DNA of 64,000 bases, taken from positions 114,314 to 178,313 of the forward strand of contig RHKP01000005.1 in assembly GCA_008363215.1 (NCBI GenBank). Reading direction: 5' to 3'. Made by a program: the position numbers and the translations under genes. Under the pieces are notes generated by a model. The model had not been told where the DNA came from, did not search any database, and was given only the letters and a program-made list of their open reading frames with translations. Shown here in pieces: positions 44,035 to 52,759 of the stretch; positions within the stretch are counted from its first letter, which is position 1; each line of letters starts with the position of its first letter. Origin of the DNA: Cyanobacteria bacterium CYA. Lineage in GTDB: Bacteria > Planctomycetota > Phycisphaerae > Phycisphaerales > UBA1924.

Positions 44035-44730
44035 TCAAGCAATCTGTCCGCGGAAATCGCTGAGGCGACTCCATTCGCCACGGGAGTCTTCCATGCGCCA
44101 AAATGTCCATCCATTCGTGGGCTTCTTACGTATTGCTTCGGCAGCCGCAGAGGGACTGTCGTACGCCCTGCCGTCATGTCGGATAGTGCCGCTGGGTAGT
44201 AAGCGAGCCTTGTACTCTTCACCCTTGTACACCGCCCGCAACGTCACTGTGCGCTCAACTAAGCCGGCTGCCGGGCGTCCATTAGCGCCTCTCCGGACTT
44301 TCCGCTCTTGGCTCACGCGAATTCGTAAACGTTCGCCCATGAGGTCTCGAAGCGACTCCTGATGTCGCGAACGCAATTCGGCCTGGAGAGGACGACGGAG
44401 GTCTTCTGAGCCTACCAGTCTCCCAAGTTGTCGGTTCCCCTCCGGACGAAGAACGCGGTGGAGCAAGGCTTCCAGTTCTCTCATATGCGCGTCATTCCGG
44501 GTGAGATAAATGCTGAATCGGTCCCAATTCCCTTTGTGGCGATCTTTCAGATGGCTGTTGACCCGACCGCTCAGATTGGACGCTAACCCGACGTAGTACA
44601 TGCGCCCCTTCGCATAGAGAACGTAGATTCCACACTTGCCCTTTGCGTAATGCGACAGCAAGTCACCGTGTTGGGCAAGGAGCTCTCCCGAGACGTTTTC
44701 GAGGTGCTTGAGAACCAAATGTCGTGCCAT
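44035..44730 (-). CDS. GIY-YIG nuclease-like protein fused to a RAMA domain
   Basis: 231 residues. N-terminal GIY-YIG fold: GKCGIYVLYAKGRMYYVGLA, then SNLSGRVNSHLKDRHKGNWDRFSIYL (with the conserved Arg helix) and HMRELEALLHRVL (Glu). The C-terminal 65 residues (TVTLRAVYKGEEYKARLL... RHDGRAYDSPSAAAEAIRKK and NGWTFWRM) match the RAMA domain pattern known from proteins tied to restriction and DNA methylation, thought to recognise modified bases. The gene is visibly less GC-rich than its neighbours, suggesting horizontal transfer. It stands alone, with unrelated genes on both sides, and could be a restriction-like or repair nuclease. Confidence 0.82.
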   Translation of the reverse strand: MARHLVLKHLENVSGELLAQHGDLLSHYAKGKCGIYVLYAKGRMYYVGLASNLSGRVNSHLKDRHKGNWDRFSIYLTRNDAHMRELEALLHRVLRPEGNRQLGRLVGSEDLRRPLQAELRSRHQESLRDLMGERLRIRVSQERKVRRGANGRPAAGLVERTVTLRAVYKGEEYKARLLPSGTIRHDGRAYDSPSAAAEAIRKKPTNGWTFWRMEDSRGEWSRLSDFRGQIA

Positions 44731-44824
44731 CGTCAGTTTCTCTGAATGTCAAAGTTCCGGCAATCTCAATGTGCAGGTGGGAATGGTATTCTGAATGCGG
44801 TTCCGCGACAGCATTGCTCGTAAC

Positions 44825-46390
44825 TCATCCCACCACCTTCGCCACGTCCTTGGCCAGCGCCTTGCGCGACTTGTCCCACGTGTAGAACATGTGCCCGCCG
44901 TCGTAGTGCTTCAACGTCACCTGCTTGCGCAGACTCTCCGGCAGGTGCAGCAGCGCCACACTCCGTTCGCTCGACGCAAAGGGCGTCACCATGTCGTACC
45001 ATCCGTGACACACAAACAACTGCACCGCCGGATTGGCCGCCAGCCCGTAGCGAATATCGTCCCCTGTATCCAGCGCCCGAGGCCAGATCCCCTTCATCAC
45101 GTCGTCGGCCCACATCTCGTTGACGTCCATCCCCAGCAACTTGTACTCGCGATCGGTCGACAGCCCCAGTCCGCCCCGCAGCCACGCGTTGATGCCGGCC
45201 GTGAACGCGCTCACGATCCCCGCCAGCGTCGGATCCGGGTTCGGCATCCCCTCGCGCGCGGGAAACACATTCGGCCCCGTCACGGCCGCGTCGTATAACC
45301 CGCACACCAGTCCCTCATCCCGCAGCAGTTCGCGGCTAAAGATCTCGATCGGCACCCGCCCGCCGTGCCGCGCAACCATCTCGACCGGCAGCCCCATCAA
45401 GTCAGCCAGTTCCGCGAACACCGCGTCGCGCTCTTTCGCCGCCACCACCGTCCCGCGGTACAGCACCGGCGCCAGCACGCGCTCGGCAAAGTCCTCGGCC
45501 TTGCGCCGCACCGCGTCGGCCTTCAGCCCCGCAAACCGCCCACGCGACTTCTTGTGATACGCCGCCGCAAGCGCGTACGTCGGCACCGTGTTCAGCCAGG
45601 GCACCAGGTCATAGTCATTGCCGCCCAACGCAAGAATATCCAGCGCCGGCGACACCGCCACCGCGCCGCAGAGCGCCACGCCGCGATCCGGCAGCGCCCG
45701 CAGCAACTTGCCCACGCGGAACCCGCCGTAACTCTCCCCCGCGATCGACACCGGGCTGTCCCAGCGGTTGTACTTGCTCAGCCACCCGGCGACAAAGTCG
45801 GCCAGCACGTCGATATCGCGTTTCACCTTGTAAAACGACTTCTTCGCGTCGGGAAGTTCCTTGGTCCGTTTGCTCGTCTTGTCCTCTTCCGCGTCCACCC
45901 CCTGCTGCTCGAGTTTGCTCTCGGCCACCGTGCGGCTCAAGCCCGTCCCCACCGGATCGACGAACACCAGGTCCGTGAAACCAAGCCACGACTCGGCATT
46001 GTCGATCAACTGCACCGGCGGCGGGAGCATCTGCCCGGCGCTGCCAAACCCGATCCGCTTCGGCCCGGCCGTGCCAAGGTGTAGAAACGCGGACGCGGCG
46101 CCCGGCCCGCCGTTGAACAGGAACGTCACCGGCCTCTTCCTCACCGAAACACCCCCGCCCCCGGAGGCCCCTTCCAACTGGTAACTCGTGTAGAACACCT
46201 CGGCCGTTGGCACCCCGTGCTCACGCATCAGCAGCCACTCTGCATTCGCTCGCACACGCTGCTTCCGTCCGCGTGCCCCCTCGGCCTGCCCCCACGGGAG
46301 TTCCTTCTCCACCCCGCGTGGACACAGGTACACAGTTGACGGCGAAGGGGGTGTTTCACCAACGCCGGCGGCGATTCTGGGTGTCGTCAT
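44825..46390 (-). CDS. serine carboxypeptidase-like (S10 family) peptidase
   Basis: Alpha/beta-hydrolase peptidase, 521 residues. ATG 46390 opens MTTPRIAAG; longer in-frame starts add Arg-rich sequence without a signal. Family motifs are RPVTFLFNGGPGAASAFLHL (oxyanion region), DLVFVDPVGTGLSRT, the nucleophile IAGESYGGFRVGKL (Ser near 218), the Asp in FVCHGWYDMVTPF (near 465) and His in HYDGGHMFYTW (near 498). No signal peptide is evident, so it may be cytoplasmic or exported by another route. It is probably a single gene; 94 bases separate it from the GIY-YIG gene. Confidence 0.9.
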   Translation of the reverse strand: MTTPRIAAGVGETPPSPSTVYLCPRGVEKELPWGQAEGARGRKQRVRANAEWLLMREHGVPTAEVFYTSYQLEGASGGGGVSVRKRPVTFLFNGGPGAASAFLHLGTAGPKRIGFGSAGQMLPPPVQLIDNAESWLGFTDLVFVDPVGTGLSRTVAESKLEQQGVDAEEDKTSKRTKELPDAKKSFYKVKRDIDVLADFVAGWLSKYNRWDSPVSIAGESYGGFRVGKLLRALPDRGVALCGAVAVSPALDILALGGNDYDLVPWLNTVPTYALAAAYHKKSRGRFAGLKADAVRRKAEDFAERVLAPVLYRGTVVAAKERDAVFAELADLMGLPVEMVARHGGRVPIEIFSRELLRDEGLVCGLYDAAVTGPNVFPAREGMPNPDPTLAGIVSAFTAGINAWLRGGLGLSTDREYKLLGMDVNEMWADDVMKGIWPRALDTGDDIRYGLAANPAVQLFVCHGWYDMVTPFASSERSVALLHLPESLRKQVTLKHYDGGHMFYTWDKSRKALAKDVAKVVG

Positions 46391-46461
46391 GCGTGCAGCA
46401 TACACCCGCGCCCTCGGCCGCGTTTCCCATTCATGCCGCTTCGCATCAGACACCGCACGCG

Positions 46462-47790
46462 CTAGAAACTGAACGTCGTCTCCAGCCACAGCCGGATCGT
46501 GTCGCTGAACCGCCCCTGCCCGTCAAAGTTGGCCAGTTTCCCGAGCACCACCCAATTGCTGCTGATCTTCCGCGACAGCACCGCATCCACTTCATAACCG
46601 ATGTTGTCCCCGCCCTCGTCGAACCAGAACTCGTGGTACGCCAACTCACCTTTCAGTTTCCACGGCAGGTCCGCACGTACATAGATGTAGAAGTCCTGCA
46701 ACCCCTCGGGGGGCGTCGTCAGGAACAGATCGGCGTAGCCCTGAAACTTGTGGTTCGTCCCCAGCGGGAACTGGAAACTTGCCGCCCCGTCGTCGCTCCC
46801 GAGAAACTGGTAGCCCGCGCCCACCTGTCCGAACTCCGCGATCGCCGCCGCCGCGTCGACGCCGAAGTAGTCGGCCTCGTAGTCCGTCGCGTTGTCCCCG
46901 TAGTCACTCTGTCGGGCGTACGTCGCCTCGTACAGCAGCGACTGGAGCGTTCCTTCGCCGAGTTTGACCGTGCCCGACACCCGCACGCCGTACGACTGAT
47001 TGGAACTCCCCGACGCATTGTCAAAGTCAAGCAGGTACACGAACGGCGTGACCACCAGCGCGTCGCTGAACTTGTAACCGGCCCGGATCAGGTGAGAATC
47101 GCTGTCCCAAGGCCGCGCCGTGTCGTCGTCGCTGAAGATTCGCTGCACGCCCCACACATAAGCGTAGTTGAACGTCAACTTCTTGTTGCCGACGTCCACC
47201 CGCGCCGCGTCGAGCGTCTGCTCGAACTGCCGCCACCCGACGTTGCCGATGAACCGGTGGTCGTCGAACGTGAGCCGCTGCCGCCCGGCTTTGATGTCGA
47301 TGAACGCTTCGCCCTCAAACAGTCCGTCGCGCCGGTAACGGCCCCACGCCTGATTCACTTCCGTGTCGCTCGGATCCGGAACATTGGTCCGCTCCGCGTC
47401 GCCGTCACCCGTCGCCGCGACAAAGTACAGGTCGTGATCGGGCGTCGCAACGTTCTCCATCTCGATCATCGCGCTGAAGCCCTTGAACGCCTTGGTCTCG
47501 TAGCCCAGCCTGATCCGGTTCGTGATCGCGTACGACGGCTTGCGCCCGTCCACCTCCGCAAACTCGAATCGCAATCGATCGTCCAGGTGCACCTTGCCCC
47601 CGCCGATTGCCTCCCACAGGTTCGTCGCCTCGGCCTTCGGATCGCTCAACCAACCCGCGTTCGGCGGCAACTGCCCAAACGCACGCTTCTCTGCTTCCGC
47701 AGCCGACCCCGTTCCCCCGGACCCTTGTGCCAGGCACAAACCCGACAGTCCTGCCAACGCAACTGACCCATACGCGACGCACGCCCTCAT
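46462..47790 (-). CDS. outer-membrane beta-barrel protein, alginate-export/porin type
   Basis: 442 residues; ATG 47790 follows GGAGGTG. Signal peptide ...LAGLSGLCLAQ. The rest is alternating beta strand pattern with many aromatic girdle residues, e.g. RLRFEFAEVDG, AITNRIRLGYETKAFKGFSAMIEMENV, AFIDIKAGRQRLTFDDHRFIGNVGWRQFEQTLDAARV (characteristic of the alginate-export barrel family), and it ends WLETTFSF with a terminal Phe for BAM recognition. It probably forms a channel for an anionic polysaccharide or small solutes; the ligand is unknown. Confidence 0.85.
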   Translation of the reverse strand: MRACVAYGSVALAGLSGLCLAQGSGGTGSAAEAEKRAFGQLPPNAGWLSDPKAEATNLWEAIGGGKVHLDDRLRFEFAEVDGRKPSYAITNRIRLGYETKAFKGFSAMIEMENVATPDHDLYFVAATGDGDAERTNVPDPSDTEVNQAWGRYRRDGLFEGEAFIDIKAGRQRLTFDDHRFIGNVGWRQFEQTLDAARVDVGNKKLTFNYAYVWGVQRIFSDDDTARPWDSDSHLIRAGYKFSDALVVTPFVYLLDFDNASGSSNQSYGVRVSGTVKLGEGTLQSLLYEATYARQSDYGDNATDYEADYFGVDAAAAIAEFGQVGAGYQFLGSDDGAASFQFPLGTNHKFQGYADLFLTTPPEGLQDFYIYVRADLPWKLKGELAYHEFWFDEGGDNIGYEVDAVLSRKISSNWVVLGKLANFDGQGRFSDTIRLWLETTFSF

Positions 47791-47897
47791 GGCCCACCTC
47801 CGGCTCCTGGTTCCTCGCGGCTTACCCGAGAACACATCGGAAATTAGAATAGGATAAATCTGTCCGCTTCTCCACTACCGCTCGCGCCGACGGCACA

Positions 47898-47928
47898 AAA
47901 TAACCCGCCGGGCGGTACACCCGGCGGG
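47898..47928 (-). terminator. rho-independent terminator of the subtilisin gene
   Basis: A perfect 9-bp stem CCCGCCGGG/CCCGGCGGG (47904-47912, 47920-47928) is followed on the minus strand by TTATTTTG. It lies 36 bases past the stop of the minus-strand protease gene and just upstream of the barrel gene. Confidence 0.8.
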
Positions 47929-47963
47929 CTCATGTGAGCACTCCAGCAAAACTTCTGGCCCTT

Positions 47964-49733
47964 TCACGGGCAGCCGGCGGAGAACAGCCCCAGATATGCG
48001 CTTACGTCGAAAAAGTCGAAGACGCCGTCCTGCGTCAGGTCTGCGCTCGGATCGTGCGCCGAGAAGTTGCTCAGGAACAAACTGACGTCAAAGAAGTCCA
48101 GCACCCCGTCGCCGGTCAGGTCCGGCGGGCAGGTGTCGCCCCCGGCCGCGGCCACCGCCGCCCCGGCGTTCACAAACCCCCATCCGAAGTCCGAGTCATA
48201 CCCCGGCGTCCCCTTGTCCACCGCCGTCTGCGCCATGATGGCGCTCACCTCGTCGGGCGTCAAACTCGGATTGGCCGAGATGACCAGCGCCGCCACGCCG
48301 GCGGCATACGGCGACGCGAAACTCGTTCCGTCGATCGTCGTCCAGTTGTCCGACCCGTAGCCCGCGCTGCCCGTGCGGTCGGTGCTCAACACGCCCGCGC
48401 CAGGCGCACTGATGAACAAACCCGGACCATAGGTGCTGAAACTCGCGCGCGTGCCGTCGCTTGCCATCGCCGCTACCGCATGGACCGACGCGAGATTGGC
48501 CGGGTACCCGACCGTCCCCGTGCCGTCGTTGCCCGCCGCAGCGAAATGCAGCACGCCCGCCGCCTGAGTCGTGTCAAACGCGGTCGTGATCGCCGCAGAC
48601 GGACTCCCCCCGCCCCACGATGAGTTGGTCACTCGCGCGCCCGACGCGGCCGACCAGTTGATGCCCGCCACGGTCCATGCATCCGTCGATTCAAGGAACG
48701 GCAGGCAGAGGAAGCCCAGAAAGTCGATCTCGTTGAAGATCTTGGCCGCCTGCACCCGAGCGCCCGGCGCAATGCCCGCGATGCCGATCCCGTTGTCGAT
48801 CGTGGCCGCCACACATCCTGCCACCGCCGTCCCGTGGTTGTCGCAACGGTTGCCCGGGCCGCCGTTGGTGCCCGTCCCGGTGAATGACTGTCCGGCCACC
48901 TGATGGATGTCCGGATGATCCTGCTGCGTACCCGTGTCGAGCACCACCACACGCACCGAATCATCGCCGATGGTGATACCCCACGCGTCCAGCGCGTCCA
49001 TGTCCTCGTCGTTGCTCTGTTCGAGCGCCCACTGCTGCGGGAACAGAGGATCGTTGGGCGGGCTCGTCCCCATGTGCCGTGCCCAGTAGACGTGGTTCGA
49101 CTGCGCCCAGGCCACGTCCGGCAGGTCGTTGATCGCCTGCGCGATCGCGAGCACCTCATCGCCGCTGCGAGCGTCGAGCCTGGCCCGCACGAGACCGGGC
49201 ATCCCGGCCGTGTCACGCTCGACCAGCGTCGCGCCGTAATGGCCCAGTACGCCCGCCTGCGTTTCGACGCTCGTGCCGGAAACGAACATTACCAGCACGT
49301 CGCGCGAAGGAATCACCGGCAGCCCGCCTTGCCCGATGTACACCAACGAGGCAAAGTCAACCTCGCCGCGGTCGGCCAGCGCCCACACCGCCCGCTCGGC
49401 CTCGCCCACTTGCCCATCGCCCGGCAACCGCACGTACGTCCAACCCGGCACCGTACTCGATTGCGTTTGCACATTGATCAGCCCCACCGCAGCCAACGCC
49501 GCTCCGACGTCCACCTGTCGGCGTGCGCCCACCTCGTTGAACACCGCGATCATCGCCGGCCACGCGCCAAGCTCGACCGTCGCGTCGAAGTACGGCGCCG
49601 ATGCCACCCCCGGCTCGACCCGCGTCGACACCACCTGCGAAAGGGCCGACAGGTCCGCGTGAACCACCTGACCCGACGCCCCCGCCACCACGATCGCTCC
49701 GCCAACCAACGCACCAAAACCAGAACTGAGCAT
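47964..49733 (-). CDS. secreted subtilisin-like serine protease with dockerin-like C-terminus
   Basis: 589 residues. Start ATG 49733, the second of two adjacent ATGs, with GGAGG five bases upstream. Signal peptide (GALVGGAIVVAGASGQ), a propeptide-like region of about 220 residues, then the S8 domain with catalytic Asp in VVVLDTGTQQDHPDI (near 266), His in DNHGTAVAGCVAA (near 299) and Ser in DGTSFASPYAAGVAAL (near 470). NSSWGGG and AAAGNDGTG complete the oxyanion region. The last 60 residues hold two Asp-rich repeats (CPPDLTGDGVLDFFDVSLFL and ADLTQDGVFDFFDVSAYLGL) and a closing Cys. This is the same terminal module as in the 11.6-kb metalloprotease, suggesting a common anchoring or export route. 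Confidence 0.93.
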   Translation of the reverse strand: MLSSGFGALVGGAIVVAGASGQVVHADLSALSQVVSTRVEPGVASAPYFDATVELGAWPAMIAVFNEVGARRQVDVGAALAAVGLINVQTQSSTVPGWTYVRLPGDGQVGEAERAVWALADRGEVDFASLVYIGQGGLPVIPSRDVLVMFVSGTSVETQAGVLGHYGATLVERDTAGMPGLVRARLDARSGDEVLAIAQAINDLPDVAWAQSNHVYWARHMGTSPPNDPLFPQQWALEQSNDEDMDALDAWGITIGDDSVRVVVLDTGTQQDHPDIHQVAGQSFTGTGTNGGPGNRCDNHGTAVAGCVAATIDNGIGIAGIAPGARVQAAKIFNEIDFLGFLCLPFLESTDAWTVAGINWSAASGARVTNSSWGGGSPSAAITTAFDTTQAAGVLHFAAAGNDGTGTVGYPANLASVHAVAAMASDGTRASFSTYGPGLFISAPGAGVLSTDRTGSAGYGSDNWTTIDGTSFASPYAAGVAALVISANPSLTPDEVSAIMAQTAVDKGTPGYDSDFGWGFVNAGAAVAAAGGDTCPPDLTGDGVLDFFDVSLFLSNFSAHDPSADLTQDGVFDFFDVSAYLGLFSAGCP

Positions 49734-49870
49734 CATCCCCTCCTGCGCCTGCGACACAGGCCCCCGCGACTTGCGAACGCCCGGCCACGCGAGGCCACTC
49801 AGACTACCGCAAAACGGGGATGACTTCAACCTCCGCCTCCGACTCCGGTGCCCGGCGGGAAGGGAGGCCC

Positions 49871-49901
49871 GAAAAGCAAAAACCCGCCCCACGCGGGCGG
49901 G
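49871..49901 (-). terminator. terminator downstream of tRNA-Val
   Basis: On the minus strand the stem CCCGCCC/GGGCGGG (plus-strand positions 49883-49889 and 49895-49901) with a 5-nt loop is followed by TTTTTGCTTTTC. It lies about 20 bases after the tRNA 3' end. Confidence 0.82.
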
Positions 49902-49920
49902 CTGGCTGATGTGCTACCAA

Positions 49921-49994
49921 TGGGCGATACAGGACTCGAACCTGTGACCTCCTGCGTGTCATGCAGGCGCGCTAGCCAGCTGCGCCAATCGCCC
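49921..49994 (-). tRNA. tRNA-Val(GAC)
   Basis: On the minus strand, 74 nt starting GGGCGAT at 49994. The acceptor pairs GGGCGAT with ATCGCCC and the discriminator is A. The D stem is GCGC/GCGC; the anticodon stem CCTGC/GCAGG encloses ATGACAC, anticodon GAC. The T stem ACAGG/CCTGT carries TTCGAGT. CCA is not encoded. Confidence 0.95.
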
Positions 49995-49999
49995 CTACC

Positions 50000-50019
50000 C
50001 CGCCCGGATGATCGGGCGG
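50000..50019. terminator. hairpin between the OmpA-like gene and tRNA-Val
   Basis: Perfect 7-bp arms CCGCCCG and CGGGCGG (50000-50006, 50013-50019) around GATGAT. There is no T-run on either strand, so it may be only a weak terminator or processing signal between the OmpA-like gene and the tRNA. Confidence 0.4.
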
Positions 50020-50059
50020 ACCAGAATATAGACCGCCCGGCCCCGCCCGGACCACCGGG

Positions 50060-50680
50060 TCAGTTCGCCAGAATCACGATCTCGACCCGACGGCTGGCCG
50101 ACTTGGATGACTTCGGTTTGGCAGGCCCGAATGCCGCCGAATAAATCCGGTCGTTGCTCACACCCTTGGAAACCAGGTACTTCTCCACAGACAGCGCCCG
50201 CTCAGCCGAAAGGTGTTCGTTCGACTTCCAGTTGCTCTTGCGGATCGGGTCTGAATCGGTGTAACCCTCGACCCGAATCGTCCGCCCGGCGTATTGCGAG
50301 TTCAGTTGCCCGGCCACCCGATCCAGAGCCCGTCTCCCCTCGTCGCTGATCGTCACCTGCCCCGAGCGGAACAGCACGTCGCCGGCGATCGAAATCACGA
50401 CCTCGCCGGTCCCTCCTGTGCTGTAGTCGGTCCCGGTGCCGGCGCCTCCGCTGCTCGCCAGCCGCTGATTCTCTTCCATCAACTGCTGGTTTGCCGCGGT
50501 CAGTTGCCGATTCTGCTCGTTCACTTCCGTCAGCGACGCCTGCGCCTCGCCCAGACGCTCGCGCAGTTCCGTGTTCTCGCTGACGGCCGAGTCGTAGTCG
50601 CCGCGCTTGACCTTGTTGCATCCCCCGAGCAAAACCAGGCCCGCCAGAGCCGCCGCCGCAAGAAGCCTCGTGCCGACCAT
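50060..50680 (-). CDS. OmpA/Pal-like lipoprotein with coiled coil
   Basis: 206 residues. The signal peptide ends in the lipobox VLLGGC, so it is membrane-anchored by lipid. A coiled coil of about 50 residues follows (SENTELRERLGEAQASLTEVNEQNRQLTAANQQL in heptads), a Gly/Ser linker, then an OmpA C-terminal peptidoglycan-binding domain (GDVLFRSGQVTISDEGRRAL, IRVEGYTDSDPIRKSNWKSNEHLSAERALSV, SNDRIYSAAFGPAKP, SRRVEIVILAN). It probably links the outer membrane to peptidoglycan. It differs from ordinary Pal in the coiled-coil spacer. Confidence 0.9.
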   Translation of the reverse strand: MVGTRLLAAAALAGLVLLGGCNKVKRGDYDSAVSENTELRERLGEAQASLTEVNEQNRQLTAANQQLMEENQRLASSGGAGTGTDYSTGGTGEVVISIAGDVLFRSGQVTISDEGRRALDRVAGQLNSQYAGRTIRVEGYTDSDPIRKSNWKSNEHLSAERALSVEKYLVSKGVSNDRIYSAAFGPAKPKSSKSASRRVEIVILAN

Positions 50681-50787
50681 GTGCTTGATCCTCCGTGCAG
50701 TCTGTTGTCAGATCCGCGCGTCCCGCGCGGGTTTGATCTGCAGTACCGACAATGTACCAACATCAAAGGACGCCGGTGTGCGGCTGT

Positions 50788-52302
50788 CTATGGCAGGTTG
50801 ATGGGTACACCTGACAACCGCGTCAAAATCCACTCAATCCCCGGCTTGCCCACCACCACCAACAACGTTGCCACCGCAATGTAGGGCCCATACGGGAGCG
50901 TGCGCCCAAGACGCCCGCTGACCACCGCTCCGAGCAGCGTCCACGCCAGCCCGACAAATGCCGCGGCGAAAAAGCCGAGAATCGCGTCGATCCAGCCCAC
51001 GCACGCCCCGATCGCCGCGACCAGATGTACGTCGCCCAGCCCCAGCGCCTCTTTCCCGAACGCCAGCGACCCCAGGATGCGCACCCCCCACACCACCGCC
51101 CCGCCGATGAGGTAGCCCCCCAGCACACCCGAAAGCACGCTCAGCCACAGAGGCACGTTGACCGGCGGAATCCGCTCCATCGAGAACACGTCGCTCTGAC
51201 TCCAGGGTCCATACGCCTGCTCAACGATCCACGGCCCCAGCCACACGCCCACGAACGCCAGCGTGAGGGGCATCGAGACGAAAGCAACTTCCTTGAGCAT
51301 TTCCCGCCGGGCGTGCGGGTATTGAATCCACATCTCGGCGTCCTCGGCCGTGCCACCGGTCTCCATCGGCGCAGGCTTGACCGGAGTTGCGGTCGATGGA
51401 CTCGTCGCCTCTTCAACGCTGACCCCGCCCGCCGAAGCCGGTGGCAAAGCACCGCCATCGCCTGATTCGGAAGGAGCGCTCGAACCGTCCCCGTCGGCGT
51501 GCGTCTGCGCCGCGGCTCTGGCCTGGGCTTCCCACTCGTCATAGTCAGCAAAACTGCGCCGGATCAGCCCGCTTTCCAGCAGCGCCACCGCGATTCCCAG
51601 CCCCACCATGCCGCCCACCGCCAGTCCGACGAACCACCACCCGTGGATACCGGCGGTGGGAATCGACCAGATGTGCCCCGGCGCAGCCATCCATCGTTTC
51701 CCGTCCGCCAATCGCCAGCCCAGCGTTGGAAGTTCCACCACCGGGTTTCCATGCCGGGCCTGCACGAACACCGCAAACCCGACATGAAGCAACAGCGCCA
51801 GCACCGCCGGCGCCCAGACCAGCACCAGCGGAATCTGCGCCGTCCGCGCGTCGATCAGCGTCACCGCCGTCAATGCTCCGAACAGCAGCACAATGACAAC
51901 CAGTTGAGGCCAACTGCTCGCAAGCCCGTTGATCGCCCATTCCGGCTGCAGGGCATCAAACCACGGGCCCCTCCCCATCTCCGGAAGCCCGAAAAAGAAC
52001 AGGTAGACCCCGGCAAAGAGCAGCGCGACGGCCGCCTCGACCAGCGGATACTCCGGCGAGATGCGCTGCCCACAGAAACGACACCGGCCCCGCAACAGCA
52101 ACCACCCCAGTATGGGGATGTTCTCGCGAAAAGTCAGTTTGGTCCCGCAACTCGGGCACCGCGATGCCGGGCGGACCACCCCCATACCTCGGGGAAGCCG
52201 GTACACAAGCACGTTCACCAGCGACCCGACACAGGCTCCGTAGGCGAACATGAAGAGCAGGAACGTGCAAGGGACCAGCAACGTGTAGAAAGTCATCGGC
52301 AT
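50788..52302 (-). CDS. prepilin peptidase (A24 family), enlarged
   Basis: Inner-membrane aspartic peptidase that cleaves and methylates type IV prepilins or pseudopilins, matching the GspE/PilB ATPase at the left edge. 504 residues against about 250-290 usually. The N-terminal methylase-type domain has CPSC...CRFC and the segment FAYGACVGSLVNVLVYRLP. The first catalytic Asp is in TAVTLIDARTAQIPL and the second in the GxGD motif ALGLGDVHLVAAIG. Between them about 200 extra residues include further membrane segments and a Ser/Ala/Pro-rich cytoplasmic stretch (THADGDGSSAPSESGDGG...). GGGGAG in the 3' end of xseB is its ribosome site; the gap to xseB is 9 bases. Confidence 0.9.
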   Translation of the reverse strand: MPMTFYTLLVPCTFLLFMFAYGACVGSLVNVLVYRLPRGMGVVRPASRCPSCGTKLTFRENIPILGWLLLRGRCRFCGQRISPEYPLVEAAVALLFAGVYLFFFGLPEMGRGPWFDALQPEWAINGLASSWPQLVVIVLLFGALTAVTLIDARTAQIPLVLVWAPAVLALLLHVGFAVFVQARHGNPVVELPTLGWRLADGKRWMAAPGHIWSIPTAGIHGWWFVGLAVGGMVGLGIAVALLESGLIRRSFADYDEWEAQARAAAQTHADGDGSSAPSESGDGGALPPASAGGVSVEEATSPSTATPVKPAPMETGGTAEDAEMWIQYPHARREMLKEVAFVSMPLTLAFVGVWLGPWIVEQAYGPWSQSDVFSMERIPPVNVPLWLSVLSGVLGGYLIGGAVVWGVRILGSLAFGKEALGLGDVHLVAAIGACVGWIDAILGFFAAAFVGLAWTLLGAVVSGRLGRTLPYGPYIAVATLLVVVGKPGIEWILTRLSGVPINLP

Positions 52303-52311
52303 GCCCGGACG

Positions 52312-52548
52312 CTACTCCCCTTCTCGGGCGAGGGTGGAAGCGTCCAGTTCGGTCAGCCTCTGCTCGGCCTGATCGAGTACCGCTCGGCACCGACGCAGCA
52401 ACTTCGTACCTCGCTCGTACAACTTCATCGACTCTTCGAGGCTTGCTTCGCCGCTTTCGATGCGCTCGACGATCGACTCCAACTCTGCGACCGCCTCCTC
52501 ATAGGAAAGGGCGTCAGGCTGCGGGCGGACGTCAGGAGAGTCAGGCAT
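52312..52548 (-). CDS. xseB: exodeoxyribonuclease VII small subunit
   Basis: 78-residue helical subunit that assembles with XseA to degrade single-stranded DNA. ATG 52548 begins MPDSPDVRPQPDALSYEEAV; the longer open frame upstream is not homologous. The core AVAELESIVERIESGEASLEES followed by MKLYERGTKLLRRCRAVLDQAE is the complete XseB signature. xseA lies 2.7 kb away on the same strand, separated by motAB and yhhQ, so the two subunits are not in one operon. Confidence 0.95.
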   Translation of the reverse strand: MPDSPDVRPQPDALSYEEAVAELESIVERIESGEASLEESMKLYERGTKLLRRCRAVLDQAEQRLTELDASTLAREGE

Positions 52549-52759
52549 GGGAATCAGCGTAACGCGCCAGACCGACGTGGTCGAGTAGGTCCGGCTCTCC
52601 ACCCAGACCGGGGGCATCACTTTGTCACCTCTCGGCGTCAAGGTCTGATCACACGCCCCCGTCGCCGCCCGGCATGAACCGCGTGCAGTTTTCCGACGAT
52701 GGAATTGGAGTGGACTGAGTCTGCCCGGGGGAGGGCGGGGGTCCATGTTGGGGGGTGCC

